A DNA stretch of 64,000 nt from Legionella anisa (GTDB lineage: Bacteria; Pseudomonadota; Gammaproteobacteria; Legionellales; Legionellaceae): positions 205,028-269,027 of the forward strand of contig NZ_LNXS01000022.1 in assembly GCF_001467525.1 (NCBI RefSeq), read 5' to 3'. Within the stretch, counting starts at the first letter, position 1. The number at the start of each line of letters is the position of its first letter. This document shows, in pieces, positions 25,225 through 33,922 of this stretch. The notes below the pieces were generated by a model that saw nothing but the letters and a program-made list of their open reading frames with translations, made no database searches and was not told where the DNA came from. Made by a program: the position numbers and the translations under genes.

Positions 25225-27309
25225 ATGGGTAAAACAACCATTCCCCGAGATATACGTCAATATGAACTAAATTACATTTGTACTGTATTAAATCATCAAT
25301 TAATTCACACAACTCATGACCTAACAGTTAATCTTGACAAGATTATTGAACAAATCCATAAAAATCCCCAAATATTTAAAGAACATTATACTCCTAAAGA
25401 ATGTTTTGAAATACTCAAAAAAGCAATTGCAACCTACAATAATGTGTATGCTTATAAGATCAATTTAAAAGAAGAACATGAAGTTGCTCTAACCGCTGCA
25501 CTAAAGAAAAATGAGAGCGTTGAATCAACCACTCTTCCCGAAGATGATTTGTCAAAATTGACAAAGGGTTATGATCGACTTGAAATAGCTTTAGAGAATG
25601 AAAAGCGAATCAATAAAGATATTTTGCATGTGTTGAAGGATAAAGACTTTGCTGTGGTTCCACAAATCATTATCGGGTCTGGTGATACTGGAACTACCCT
25701 TTGGCTTGAGAAATTCAAAGAGCATCATGGAACCAGTCAGGCTAAATTAGCAAAAGGCCAACTTCCTCCTGTTTTAATGATCGGTGCAAACGCAGGCAGC
25801 TGGAAACACAATTATACTCTGGCGCAACCTCATAGCCTTCTTGAACAAACAACAACCCAGGAAAACCCCTCTGCTTATGTAATAACAGAACATTACCAAA
25901 AAAATCACCACATTAATGGTCGACATGTATATCAGGCAAACCAAGCAAATCTTGGGTTAACTGAAGCTCCTTTATTACGAGCACATGTGTTACAGATTGA
26001 AAAAAGAAGTAATCATATGAAGGACTGGAAAGTTCCAGAACAAGAGTATCGTTTAGTTGTAAAAACACCTGATGGAATAAAAAATATCTATACAAATGAA
26101 ATAAATATTTGTACAGGACTTGGTCCTGCACGAAACATCATTTCAGGTTCATTACTCGCTCAGGATCAATTTGAACGCTTAAATCGCTTTGATTCAACAA
26201 AAGGATTTACGCCTGTAGTAGATGGCAATCAATTTATTCTAACAGGTACAGAAGAACAAAAAAGCACAGCACCTAGAAAAATTGTGGTTTACGGAGGAGG
26301 CGGAACTGCTGCGGCCAGCTATAGAAAAGGATTTTTTGGTCACGATGCGTTTACTGAGGATCTGGAATTTAATAAAACAAACCAAAAAAACTCGGTTATT
26401 TGGGTTGCAAAGCAATTTGAAAAAGCAGGTAATGGCAGACTTGCTTCTACTGCTTTAACTATTGCGCAATCACGTTCTGAGTTAATGCAAGCTGAGTTAA
26501 TCAAAATTGAACCTCAAACCAACGGTAAATTATTATTATCTTTTAGAACGGTAACGCCAGACACCACAACGATAAAAACATTTAATATCGAATGCGACCA
26601 ATTAATTTACTCGATTGGACAAGATGACAGTCTTATGAGAAGTATTTGTAAAGAAGCTGAAACTGATTTGTCGCTTGTTTATGATAAAAATGGCATGCTG
26701 CTCAATGTAAGCTCAGCAGATAAAAAAGTAATTTTCTTCGGTGCAGCAGCAATGGCAGTTCGAGAAAAGGAATATCTGGCTGCAACCTGGGAATGGCTCC
26801 GATCTGAAAATATTGGTGGTGATGTAGGACCTGGCACAATGGCTCCTTCCAGAGCACAAATCAAATGTTATAACTTTTGGAGTGGTTGTAATCCCAGAAG
26901 TATCAACGCGAACATGGATAGTCATTACTTGATTGCCCAATTTCTTGAAAATGCAGGAGTTGAAAAAACAAAAGCGGAGCAATTTGTAAAAGAGCTATTA
27001 AAAGCAAGAAAAACAAGTACTTGTGGTGCATCACGTTCAATAATTTTAGATCTTTTAAAAACCCATAAACTGGATCAGATTATCGAGCTCAAAGGGCATG
27101 GACATCTGGTATTAAAAACAGCGAGTGAACTTACTCCTTCTCCATCTAAAAGCAAGCAACCACTCTTGTCCTGGCTTGGCCCACAAAGAAAGACGGATGA
27201 TGCAGCTGTCTTTGTTTCAACAGTTGTAGGAAATAAAACATCTTCAAATGCTGCTGCTTTGGAAAAGGAAGCACACGGTGTACAATTAGTTGACGGGATG
27301 AAAGTATAA
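25225..27309 (+). CDS. Large FAD/NAD(P)-binding oxidoreductase-like protein
   Basis: A 694-residue protein with several dinucleotide-binding signatures but no family I can name. After a roughly 145-residue helical N-terminal extension comes IIIGSGDTGTTLW (GxGxxG, about 150-160), then VLMIGANAGSW (about 185) and an ATG-like flavoprotein motif in INICTGLGPARN (about 295). A second Rossmann motif IVVYGGGGTAAASYRKG follows (about 355), and LIYSIGQDDS (about 462). The order matches two-dinucleotide-binding-domain flavoproteins. The C-terminal 100 residues are polar and low in structure. The size and tail suggest a Legionella-specific, perhaps secreted, enzyme. TGAGGTAAGTA precedes the ATG. Confidence 0.75.
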   Translation: MGKTTIPRDIRQYELNYICTVLNHQLIHTTHDLTVNLDKIIEQIHKNPQIFKEHYTPKECFEILKKAIATYNNVYAYKINLKEEHEVALTAALKKNESVESTTLPEDDLSKLTKGYDRLEIALENEKRINKDILHVLKDKDFAVVPQIIIGSGDTGTTLWLEKFKEHHGTSQAKLAKGQLPPVLMIGANAGSWKHNYTLAQPHSLLEQTTTQENPSAYVITEHYQKNHHINGRHVYQANQANLGLTEAPLLRAHVLQIEKRSNHMKDWKVPEQEYRLVVKTPDGIKNIYTNEINICTGLGPARNIISGSLLAQDQFERLNRFDSTKGFTPVVDGNQFILTGTEEQKSTAPRKIVVYGGGGTAAASYRKGFFGHDAFTEDLEFNKTNQKNSVIWVAKQFEKAGNGRLASTALTIAQSRSELMQAELIKIEPQTNGKLLLSFRTVTPDTTTIKTFNIECDQLIYSIGQDDSLMRSICKEAETDLSLVYDKNGMLLNVSSADKKVIFFGAAAMAVREKEYLAATWEWLRSENIGGDVGPGTMAPSRAQIKCYNFWSGCNPRSINANMDSHYLIAQFLENAGVEKTKAEQFVKELLKARKTSTCGASRSIILDLLKTHKLDQIIELKGHGHLVLKTASELTPSPSKSKQPLLSWLGPQRKTDDAAVFVSTVVGNKTSSNAAALEKEAHGVQLVDGMKV

Positions 27310-27391
27310 TAACTCGGTTTATTATCTTTCATGAAAAAGATGAAGCATTAACAATTCACTAATGTACCTAATAACTCACTGGATGCCGAGC

Positions 27392-28333
27392 ATGAAACTA
27401 GCTAAATTTCTTGAGTTAAATACTCAAGAAAAAGTTCAGCAAGTTAAGATTTTGACCCTACAAAAACGATTTGGTTCCGATTTTTGTAATAAACTAATTA
27501 AAAACTTAGATCAAGCATTGGTCTTTAGGCTCGCAATAGTAGACACGGAAATCGATAAGGTCTGTAAATCACCTGAATTAGAAGCTTATTGGCAAGACAT
27601 ATGGCGCCTTTGTGGTATTAATCCCAAAGAAACAGCTGCCTTAAATCATAAACCCGTGCATGAATATCACCCAATGACCACCGTTCCCTCATGTTTTGAC
27701 TTACTAAAAGGACTTTATCTTTATGAGATGTTTAGGAAAACGTTCAAGGATATGGATATAGAGCATACGGAAGAATTTTATAAAGATGCTGAGGAATATT
27801 TGGTAACTTCAGGTCTATATGGGTGCTTTTTTGCTTTAAACGCTTTATGCAAAGGTGGGTTGGATTTATTAGAACATAAATTTGATGATAAAATTGCAGA
27901 AAAGATAATTTTCTATGCCAAAATTGCCGCAAATTATCATTTATCAGCAGGTTACCTACTCTTATCAAATGTCTATCAAGAACTACTTAAATATCAAAAT
28001 CAATCTAACTTGGTTGGACTGAATTTACCTCTCCTATCATTTCAAGCAATGAGTGTCGCAAAAAAATTAGAACCATACTCTGCTCCCATGCTTAACAACG
28101 CGTATCAAGGAAAAACATTATCAGAAGCAAGTAGCGGACTAATAAGTAGTTTTTCACAAGGATTGCTGAGATTGCAACAGCATTTGCAATTATCCTCAAA
28201 AGAGGTAGAGATTGCTACAAATAATGCAATAACTGAAGTATCTTCAATTAAAAAAACATACAGCCTTGAAAATGAATCCATTGATGAGGCTGCTAGAATA
28301 GATCGTTCTATCGGCGCTTCAAGATCATTGTGA
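27392..28333 (+). CDS. Hypothetical helical protein (possible DUF5630-like)
   Basis: An all-helical protein of 313 residues from the ATG at 27392 (MKLAKFLELNTQEKV), which has GGATGCCGAG before it; the frame opens at 27362. It contains FCNKLIKNLDQALVFRLAIVDTEIDKVCKSPELEAYWQDIWR and repeated helical hairpins, then a Ser/Glu-rich tail. The pattern resembles a Legionella-specific group I recall as DUF5630, but I cannot verify this. It starts 82 bases after the flavoprotein-like gene, so the two may be expressed together. An effector role is a guess only. Confidence 0.6.
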   Translation: MKLAKFLELNTQEKVQQVKILTLQKRFGSDFCNKLIKNLDQALVFRLAIVDTEIDKVCKSPELEAYWQDIWRLCGINPKETAALNHKPVHEYHPMTTVPSCFDLLKGLYLYEMFRKTFKDMDIEHTEEFYKDAEEYLVTSGLYGCFFALNALCKGGLDLLEHKFDDKIAEKIIFYAKIAANYHLSAGYLLLSNVYQELLKYQNQSNLVGLNLPLLSFQAMSVAKKLEPYSAPMLNNAYQGKTLSEASSGLISSFSQGLLRLQQHLQLSSKEVEIATNNAITEVSSIKKTYSLENESIDEAARIDRSIGASRSL

Positions 28334-28357
28334 AAATAAAATACGTACTGAACCTAA

Positions 28358-28537
28358 TTACTTAAATTTTTTCTGTAATTCATTTTGGAGTAATAAGTTA
28401 CTGTTTCGCATGAGCCAAAATACATTTCCTGCAAAAACCACAAATATTCCTCTGTTTTCATCACGATGCAAATGATATTGTACTAGTCTGTAAAATTTGA
28501 GAACTGGATTTAAGTTCAGAGCATTAGCCTGATGCAA
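28358..28537 (-). other. Possible small antisense ORF or gene remnant upstream of copA
   Basis: A minus-strand frame of 59 codons (TTG start) reads like protein, including HRDENRGIFVVFAGNVFW and a Lys-rich end (NELQKKFK). It has no ATG start and no ribosome binding site. It overlaps the copA leader region, so it may be a decayed gene end or a chance frame. Confidence 0.2.
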
Positions 28538-28549
28538 AGGGAAAACGAG

Positions 28550-30400
28550 ATGATAAAAAATATTTATGGTTCACAATTTAAAAAATATTATTTTATTACT
28601 CTATTATGCCTCCTTTCACTTTTACGCTCTTATCCCACATTTGCGGCACACAAAGTCATCAATTTAGAAATTGCTTATAAAACAGTCTACTTCGCGAATA
28701 GGCCAGCTAAAGCGATTGCTGTCAATAATCAAATTCCTGCACCTACCTTACATTTTAAAGAAGGGGATCAGGTAACGATTAATGTGTACAACCACCTCGA
28801 TAAAGGAACGGCCATACATTGGCATGGTGTCTTGGTTCCTTGGCAAATGGATGGTGTAGAAGGTGTATCTCAAACTGAAATTCCACCGGGTGGTGTTTTT
28901 CACTATCAATTTACTTTAAAGCAATCCGGTACTTATTGGTACCATGCCCACGCGGGCTTACAAGAGCAACAGGGTTTGTATGGAGCATTTTTGATTGATC
29001 CCAAGAAACCATCTCCTTATGCTTATACTAATGATTATGTGATTGTTTTATCAGATTGGATTAATACCAAACCCGAGCATGTTTTAGCCAATCTTAAAAA
29101 AGATGGGGATTATTATGCTCCTCGCTTTCCACTACAACCATCGCTGGTAAAATTTATTCATGATTATCAAAAAGCATCTAAAAAAGAACGACAAAGCCTT
29201 CTTGATGATTATAAAAGCATGCAACAAATGCGCATGAGCATTTATGATATAAGTGACGTTGCTTTTGATGCTTTTTTAATGAATGGCCATCCTAATACAG
29301 ATCCATGGACCGCACCCGTTAAAGTAGGTGATATCGTTCGCCTGCGATTTATTGATGCAGGAAGCAGTACGATTTTCCGGGTCAAAATACCTGGATCGAT
29401 GATGAAAGTTGTACAAGCTGATGGAAACGATGTAAAACCTTATTCCCTTAAAGAATTAACAATTTCACCTGCTGAGACCTATGATGTTTTAGTTAGAATA
29501 GAAAAAAATGAACCCTATATTATTTATGCAGGTTCAAAAGATACTGTAGGAACTGCATATGGTGCTTTAAAAACAGCGGCAAATCAAATCGTTGACTACA
29601 GTCAAGTAAAGCCATTTTCAGAGCCCATCCCTGTCACTCGAGAAATGATGAACATTATGATGGGTGGCATGTATCAAGGCACCTTACCCATGAATCAACA
29701 AAAGCAAAACACAGCAAAATCTTCAATGAAGCCAATGCACTCCATGAAAATGGACCATAACATGCCTATGAATCATTCCATGAACATGAAAATGGACCAT
29801 AGCATGGATATGAGTCATTCCATGAGTATGAAAATGCCCACTGAGCCCACTCGATTTAAAGATACAATAGCCCCTTCTGATTCATCCTATATGACTTCAC
29901 TGGAAACAAATTATCGTGATCTAACTGCCGCAATCCCAACCAATAATCCCAATAAACCTGTAGAGGGGGTCATTAATCTGGAATTATTTGGCTACATGGG
30001 GCAATTTATTTGGTTCATCAATGGTGTGCCTGGTTATAAAGCAAAACCGATTCCTTTGAAACCTGGTAAACGCTATCGTTTTGTATTTACAAATACATCC
30101 ATGATGCATCACCCCATGCACATTCATGGCCATTGGTTTATTCTACGCACTGGAAAGTATGCCTTTGATCCATTGAAGCATACACTTGATGTTCCCCCGG
30201 GAGGCACCATAACTGCTGATGTAGACACTGATGCAAGCGGCCAATGGTTTTTCCATTGCCATATGCTTTATCATATGATGACCGGGATGAACCGAGTCTT
30301 TCAATATACAACCATAGTTGAAATCGCTGAACACAAAGCCAAACCGGAAGACATTGAGAAAAATACGAATTATTATAATCGCCCCATTACGGGTCGATGA
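28550..30400 (+). CDS. copA: Multicopper oxidase, copper resistance protein CopA family
   Basis: Periplasmic copper-oxidising and copper-sequestering protein of about 616 residues. A signal peptide (KKYYFITLLCLLSLLRSYPTFA) is followed by cupredoxin domains with the copper ligands HWHG and YWYHAHAG in the first, and HPMHIHGHW and HCHMLYHMMTGM in the last. Between them is a Met/His-rich segment (about residues 385-430, repeats of the form MDHSM and MNHSM) that binds extra Cu(I). The signal peptide looks Sec-type; no twin arginine is seen. The start is placed at the ATG at 28550, preceded by AGGGAAAACGAG. copB follows. Confidence 0.92.
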   Translation: MIKNIYGSQFKKYYFITLLCLLSLLRSYPTFAAHKVINLEIAYKTVYFANRPAKAIAVNNQIPAPTLHFKEGDQVTINVYNHLDKGTAIHWHGVLVPWQMDGVEGVSQTEIPPGGVFHYQFTLKQSGTYWYHAHAGLQEQQGLYGAFLIDPKKPSPYAYTNDYVIVLSDWINTKPEHVLANLKKDGDYYAPRFPLQPSLVKFIHDYQKASKKERQSLLDDYKSMQQMRMSIYDISDVAFDAFLMNGHPNTDPWTAPVKVGDIVRLRFIDAGSSTIFRVKIPGSMMKVVQADGNDVKPYSLKELTISPAETYDVLVRIEKNEPYIIYAGSKDTVGTAYGALKTAANQIVDYSQVKPFSEPIPVTREMMNIMMGGMYQGTLPMNQQKQNTAKSSMKPMHSMKMDHNMPMNHSMNMKMDHSMDMSHSMSMKMPTEPTRFKDTIAPSDSSYMTSLETNYRDLTAAIPTNNPNKPVEGVINLELFGYMGQFIWFINGVPGYKAKPIPLKPGKRYRFVFTNTSMMHHPMHIHGHWFILRTGKYAFDPLKHTLDVPPGGTITADVDTDASGQWFFHCHMLYHMMTGMNRVFQYTTIVEIAEHKAKPEDIEKNTNYYNRPITGR

Positions 30401-30440
30401 AGCACGCAAACCGATTAATTTTCATTTAGTAAAGCATCCC

Positions 30441-31076
30441 ATGGCCCATGGAGGAGGTTTTTGGTTTGCAACTTTTGTGGATGTGAGTGCCGATCCTTTG
30501 CATAATGCACAACAGCTTACTTACAAGGGCATGTATGGCCCTGACTACAATAAATTGGAATTATTTATCAATGACGCCGAACTTTATAAGAGCACGGTTG
30601 AAAACGCGGATATTGATATATTTTACTGGCATCTAATCAGTCAATTTTGGGCGGTTAAAGGGGGAGTGAACTATTTTAATCAACCTGCCTCACAACCTTA
30701 TTGGCAAGCAGGTCTTGGTTTGGAAGGGTTAATGCCATTTTTCATTGATACGGATATAAGAACTTATTTTTATGGTGGCAGCGCTAAATTTGATATTGAA
30801 CTATCTCGAGATACCCAAATTACCAATAATTTCTTGATCAGAACAGGGATTCGCAGCATTTTAGCAACCAAAACAGTAGTCAATGCTCAAATTGGCAGGG
30901 GCTTGAATCAAATGCGTTATACTGTAAGGCCCTATTACCGTCTTATACCCGGTATCAATTTATTTGTTGAATATGAAAATGAACATGATTATGGTGCGTT
31001 TAAAACCTTTGAAGATACAAGTACTACTCCAGATATCTCCAATACAGTTTCTTTAGGCGCCTCGTTCCTCTTTTAA
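30441..31076 (+). CDS. copB: Copper resistance protein B (CopB) family, no signal peptide visible
   Basis: The 211 residues from the ATG at 30441 (MAHGGGFWFATFVDVSADPL) form the beta-rich outer-membrane CopB domain, with GPDYNKLELFINDAELYKS, FWAVKGGVNYFNQPASQPYWQAGLGLEGLMPFFID, and a C-terminal aromatic residue (VSLGASFLF) typical of barrels. CopB normally has a signal peptide, but none is visible. The frame stays open back into copA to a TTG at 30318, and that extension (KTLRKIRIIIIAPLR) is basic with only a short hydrophobic run. The 5' end therefore looks truncated or re-fused to copA. The domain itself is complete. Confidence 0.75.
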   Translation: MAHGGGFWFATFVDVSADPLHNAQQLTYKGMYGPDYNKLELFINDAELYKSTVENADIDIFYWHLISQFWAVKGGVNYFNQPASQPYWQAGLGLEGLMPFFIDTDIRTYFYGGSAKFDIELSRDTQITNNFLIRTGIRSILATKTVVNAQIGRGLNQMRYTVRPYYRLIPGINLFVEYENEHDYGAFKTFEDTSTTPDISNTVSLGASFLF

Positions 31077-31096
31077 AACATGGGAAAGAAGTTAGG

Positions 31097-33058
31097 ATGA
31101 GGGTTGTTCCACAATATCACCCAAGCTACACTACGTTTAAAAAATTGGAACTATGGATGTCTACATTGAGGAATACACAAGGAATACTTATCGACAATGC
31201 GAATAAACTCTTTGATGTTTTAAGTAAACTAATCCTATTGCTGATTATCATAAGTGCTTTTGTTCCCTTCTCTCCCAAAATGCCAGCACCGGGAATTGAC
31301 CCTTCATGGGCACTGGGTTTAAATCAAGCAGTTGCTCAAGGTTTAGCTTTTGGCAAAGAAATAATATTTACCCTAGGTCCTTATTCATTTCTATATACAA
31401 AAACCTATCACCCATCAACTGATCTTTTGATGATTATTGGATGTCTTTACTTAGCACTATGCTACTGGATTTCTCTTCTTTTTTTAATGAAACCAAATCG
31501 ATGGTACTGGACTCTAATTTATTGTGTGCCTTTTTTAGGCATGATGTATGCCCGAGACTCTCTATTTTTTTCTTACCCCTTGCTTGCAGGATTAGTCAGC
31601 TTTAAGATCCTCTTTTTAAAGAATAAAATTGAAAATCACTCTCTTCTGGTGTTTACTTTTTTTCTATTTGCTCCATTTGGCTTAATGGCATTAATCAAGG
31701 GCTCAATGCTCATTATTTGCCTTCTTATGCTCATTATTTGTTTTATTTTTTTTCTTGCCCACAATAAAAAAGAACTGGCTTTGATTTGCCTGGCCGCGCC
31801 ATCAGTATCAATCGTTATATTTTGGCTTGCAGCAGGACAACCTTTATCCTCTTTGTCTCAGTACCTCATCAGTTCTCTCGTTATCGCATCAGGATTTACT
31901 GAGGCGATGTCTTCTGGCGGAAATATAAATGAGGTCATTTTCTATTTGCTAACTTGTGTGTTAATTTTCTTAGCCATTTCATGGCGAAAACAAATGCCAC
32001 GCGGTGCAAAAATATTTTTACTGAGTATGTATTTTGTTTTTTTATTTGTTTCTTTTAAAACAGGTTTTACGCGTCATTCTGGTCACGCATTTATACCAGG
32101 AACTTCTATCTTGCTTGCAGCACTTTTTTTATTTTTTATTTTTAATTCATGGGTCAGTTATTTACTTATTTTTGTGTCATTAAACAGCTGGTATTATATT
32201 AATAGTCAGTATACTCGCATATCAATTCGTGATAACTTCATTTCTACCTACTCCAGTGCATGGCATGGTTTAAAAAGCAGAATACAAGACCCTTTCTGGC
32301 TCGAAAAAAATTTTACTTTTACGATGAACTTCATACGCGAGCAAGCTGGATTCCCTATTTTACAGGGAACTACTGATATTTACTCATACAATCAAACTTA
32401 CTTAATCTCCTCGCAAAATATTTGGTCACCACGTCCAGTCTTTCAGAGCTACTCAGTTTTCAGTCAAGGCTTAGCTGAGGACAATAAAAAACACCTGCAA
32501 GGAAAACATAAGCCCGATAACATCATTTTTACGATTGAACCCATTGATCAACGGATCCCCTCACTGGAGGATGGTGCAAGCTGGCCTTTGTTACTAACTC
32601 ATTATCTACCCACTCATTCAACTAATAATTTTTTATTTCTCCGTAAAAAGGAGCATCCTCATCACACAAACCTCACTTTATTAAAAAGAGAGTTCCATGT
32701 CCTTGGTGAACAAGTTGATATACCAAAAAAACAGCTGCTGTTTGCTGAAATTGAATTAAAACCAACAATATTGGGCACAGTAGCAGCCATTCTCTTTAAA
32801 CCACAAGAATTGCAAATCACTTTGACGCTAGGAAATGGCACCACAAAACACTATCGTCTTGTTGCAAACATGGCGAAATCAACTTTTCTGCTTTCTCCCC
32901 TTATTGAAAATACTGTTGAATTCTCATTACTTTATAAGAAAGATAATGAATTAGAAGCAAAAAGAGTAAAATCCGTGGTTATTGCCACAAGTCAGAGAAA
33001 CAATTGGCATTGGAATAATACTTATACCATCAATTTTAAGGATACTGCTGCTCATTAA
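31097..33058 (+). CDS. Polytopic inner-membrane protein of unknown function
   Basis: A 653-residue protein with about ten membrane segments in its first 370 residues, then a soluble C-terminal part rich in beta structure (IEPIDQRIPSLEDGASW, LKPTILGTVAAILFKP). A conserved-looking motif GIDPSWALGLNQAVAQGLAFGKEIIFTLGPYSFLYT follows the first membrane segment and is shared by uncharacterised bacterial membrane proteins related to glycosyltransferase-like polytopic proteins. It starts 21 bases after copB, so it may be read from the copper operon, but nothing links it to copper. An in-frame ATG at codon 21 is an alternative start. Confidence 0.8.
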   Translation: MRVVPQYHPSYTTFKKLELWMSTLRNTQGILIDNANKLFDVLSKLILLLIIISAFVPFSPKMPAPGIDPSWALGLNQAVAQGLAFGKEIIFTLGPYSFLYTKTYHPSTDLLMIIGCLYLALCYWISLLFLMKPNRWYWTLIYCVPFLGMMYARDSLFFSYPLLAGLVSFKILFLKNKIENHSLLVFTFFLFAPFGLMALIKGSMLIICLLMLIICFIFFLAHNKKELALICLAAPSVSIVIFWLAAGQPLSSLSQYLISSLVIASGFTEAMSSGGNINEVIFYLLTCVLIFLAISWRKQMPRGAKIFLLSMYFVFLFVSFKTGFTRHSGHAFIPGTSILLAALFLFFIFNSWVSYLLIFVSLNSWYYINSQYTRISIRDNFISTYSSAWHGLKSRIQDPFWLEKNFTFTMNFIREQAGFPILQGTTDIYSYNQTYLISSQNIWSPRPVFQSYSVFSQGLAEDNKKHLQGKHKPDNIIFTIEPIDQRIPSLEDGASWPLLLTHYLPTHSTNNFLFLRKKEHPHHTNLTLLKREFHVLGEQVDIPKKQLLFAEIELKPTILGTVAAILFKPQELQITLTLGNGTTKHYRLVANMAKSTFLLSPLIENTVEFSLLYKKDNELEAKRVKSVVIATSQRNNWHWNNTYTINFKDTAAH

Positions 33059-33187
33059 AGGAAATGTGTTCACAAAAAAACCCTCTCTCATGGGAGAAGC
33101 TAGGCATTTACTCGCTTTTCGTTTATTTGTTATCTGTTCAGGGGGCATGCTTGAATCTTGGTGAAAGGTTGGATTTGAGCGCAGGTT

Positions 33188-33261
33188 GCGCGAAAATAAC
33201 GCTGAGGAAACGGAGCATACATCAGATCAGTATGTGAGGCTTCCGAAGTGTTATTTTCGCG
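33188..33261. repeat. Imperfect palindromic repeat
   Basis: Outer 12-bp arms CGCGAAAATAAC (33189-33200) and GTTATTTTCGCG (33250-33261) enclose weaker inner arms (GGAAACGGAGCATACAT against ATGTGAGGCTTCC). The whole makes a long cruciform-capable unit. It looks like a dispersed intergenic repeat of the genus rather than a simple terminator. Confidence 0.65.
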
Positions 33262-33311
33262 TAAGATGCGCCAAATACAGCCTTTCGGGGAATAGGGCGT
33301 GAACGCTTACT

Positions 33312-33683
33312 TTATTTGTGTAATGAATACCCCTCATTAAGCCAGCCTTGTAAACCGGTTTCCAATGAGGAAACATTGGTATAACCCATTTTTTGTAAGT
33401 TATCTGCAGCAAGAACACTCCGAAAGCCACCACTACAATACACAATCACTTGGGTATTCAAATCAGGAATTTTCTTTTCAATATCTCGCTCAATAACCCC
33501 CTTGCTTAAGTGGATTGCTGTTGAAATATAACCTGTTTCCCATTCATTCAACTCGCGTACATCGACAAGCTGCATGGGTTCATGGCGGTCAATTTTTTCT
33601 TTTAATTTTTGGGGTGCTATTTCTTTAACACGTTTTTTGGCTTCTGTTACCAATGCTAAAAATCCTCGTGAATGCTGTTTCAT
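33312..33683 (-). CDS. Rhodanese-like domain protein
   Basis: A 123-residue single-domain rhodanese. Family marks are MQLVDVRELNEWETGYI, then the catalytic cysteine loop VIVYCSGGFRSVLAADNL (six-residue loop CSGGFR as in sulfurtransferases) and GLQGWLNEGY. It probably transfers sulfane sulfur in the cytoplasm. The start is set at the ATG at 33683 (MKQHSRGF) because AGGAGAGGCAA precedes it at ideal spacing; the frame is open 13 codons further. Confidence 0.9.
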   Translation of the reverse strand: MKQHSRGFLALVTEAKKRVKEIAPQKLKEKIDRHEPMQLVDVRELNEWETGYISTAIHLSKGVIERDIEKKIPDLNTQVIVYCSGGFRSVLAADNLQKMGYTNVSSLETGLQGWLNEGYSLHK

Positions 33684-33922
33684 TTGCCTCTCCTGATTTT
33701 TATTATTTCCATAATGTACCAATTTTCATCTGTATTTACTAATATTTCAAAGGGTTACATCAAGTTCTATATTGCATTCTTTATTAAAACCTTCGTGCCA
33801 TCTTTATCCACTTGATCTTCTTACTAATTTTTAGGTTACACAAAAAAACAAACAATGTGATATATTTTGATCATAAAGAACATTTATTGCTCTTTTATTC
33901 CAATGTTATAGGAGTATTCATC

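Noticed and set aside
33061..33160. Continuation of the membrane protein frame past its stop as a coding extension
   Set aside because: Overlapping short frames here have no homology-like pattern, and the stop at 33058 is clear.
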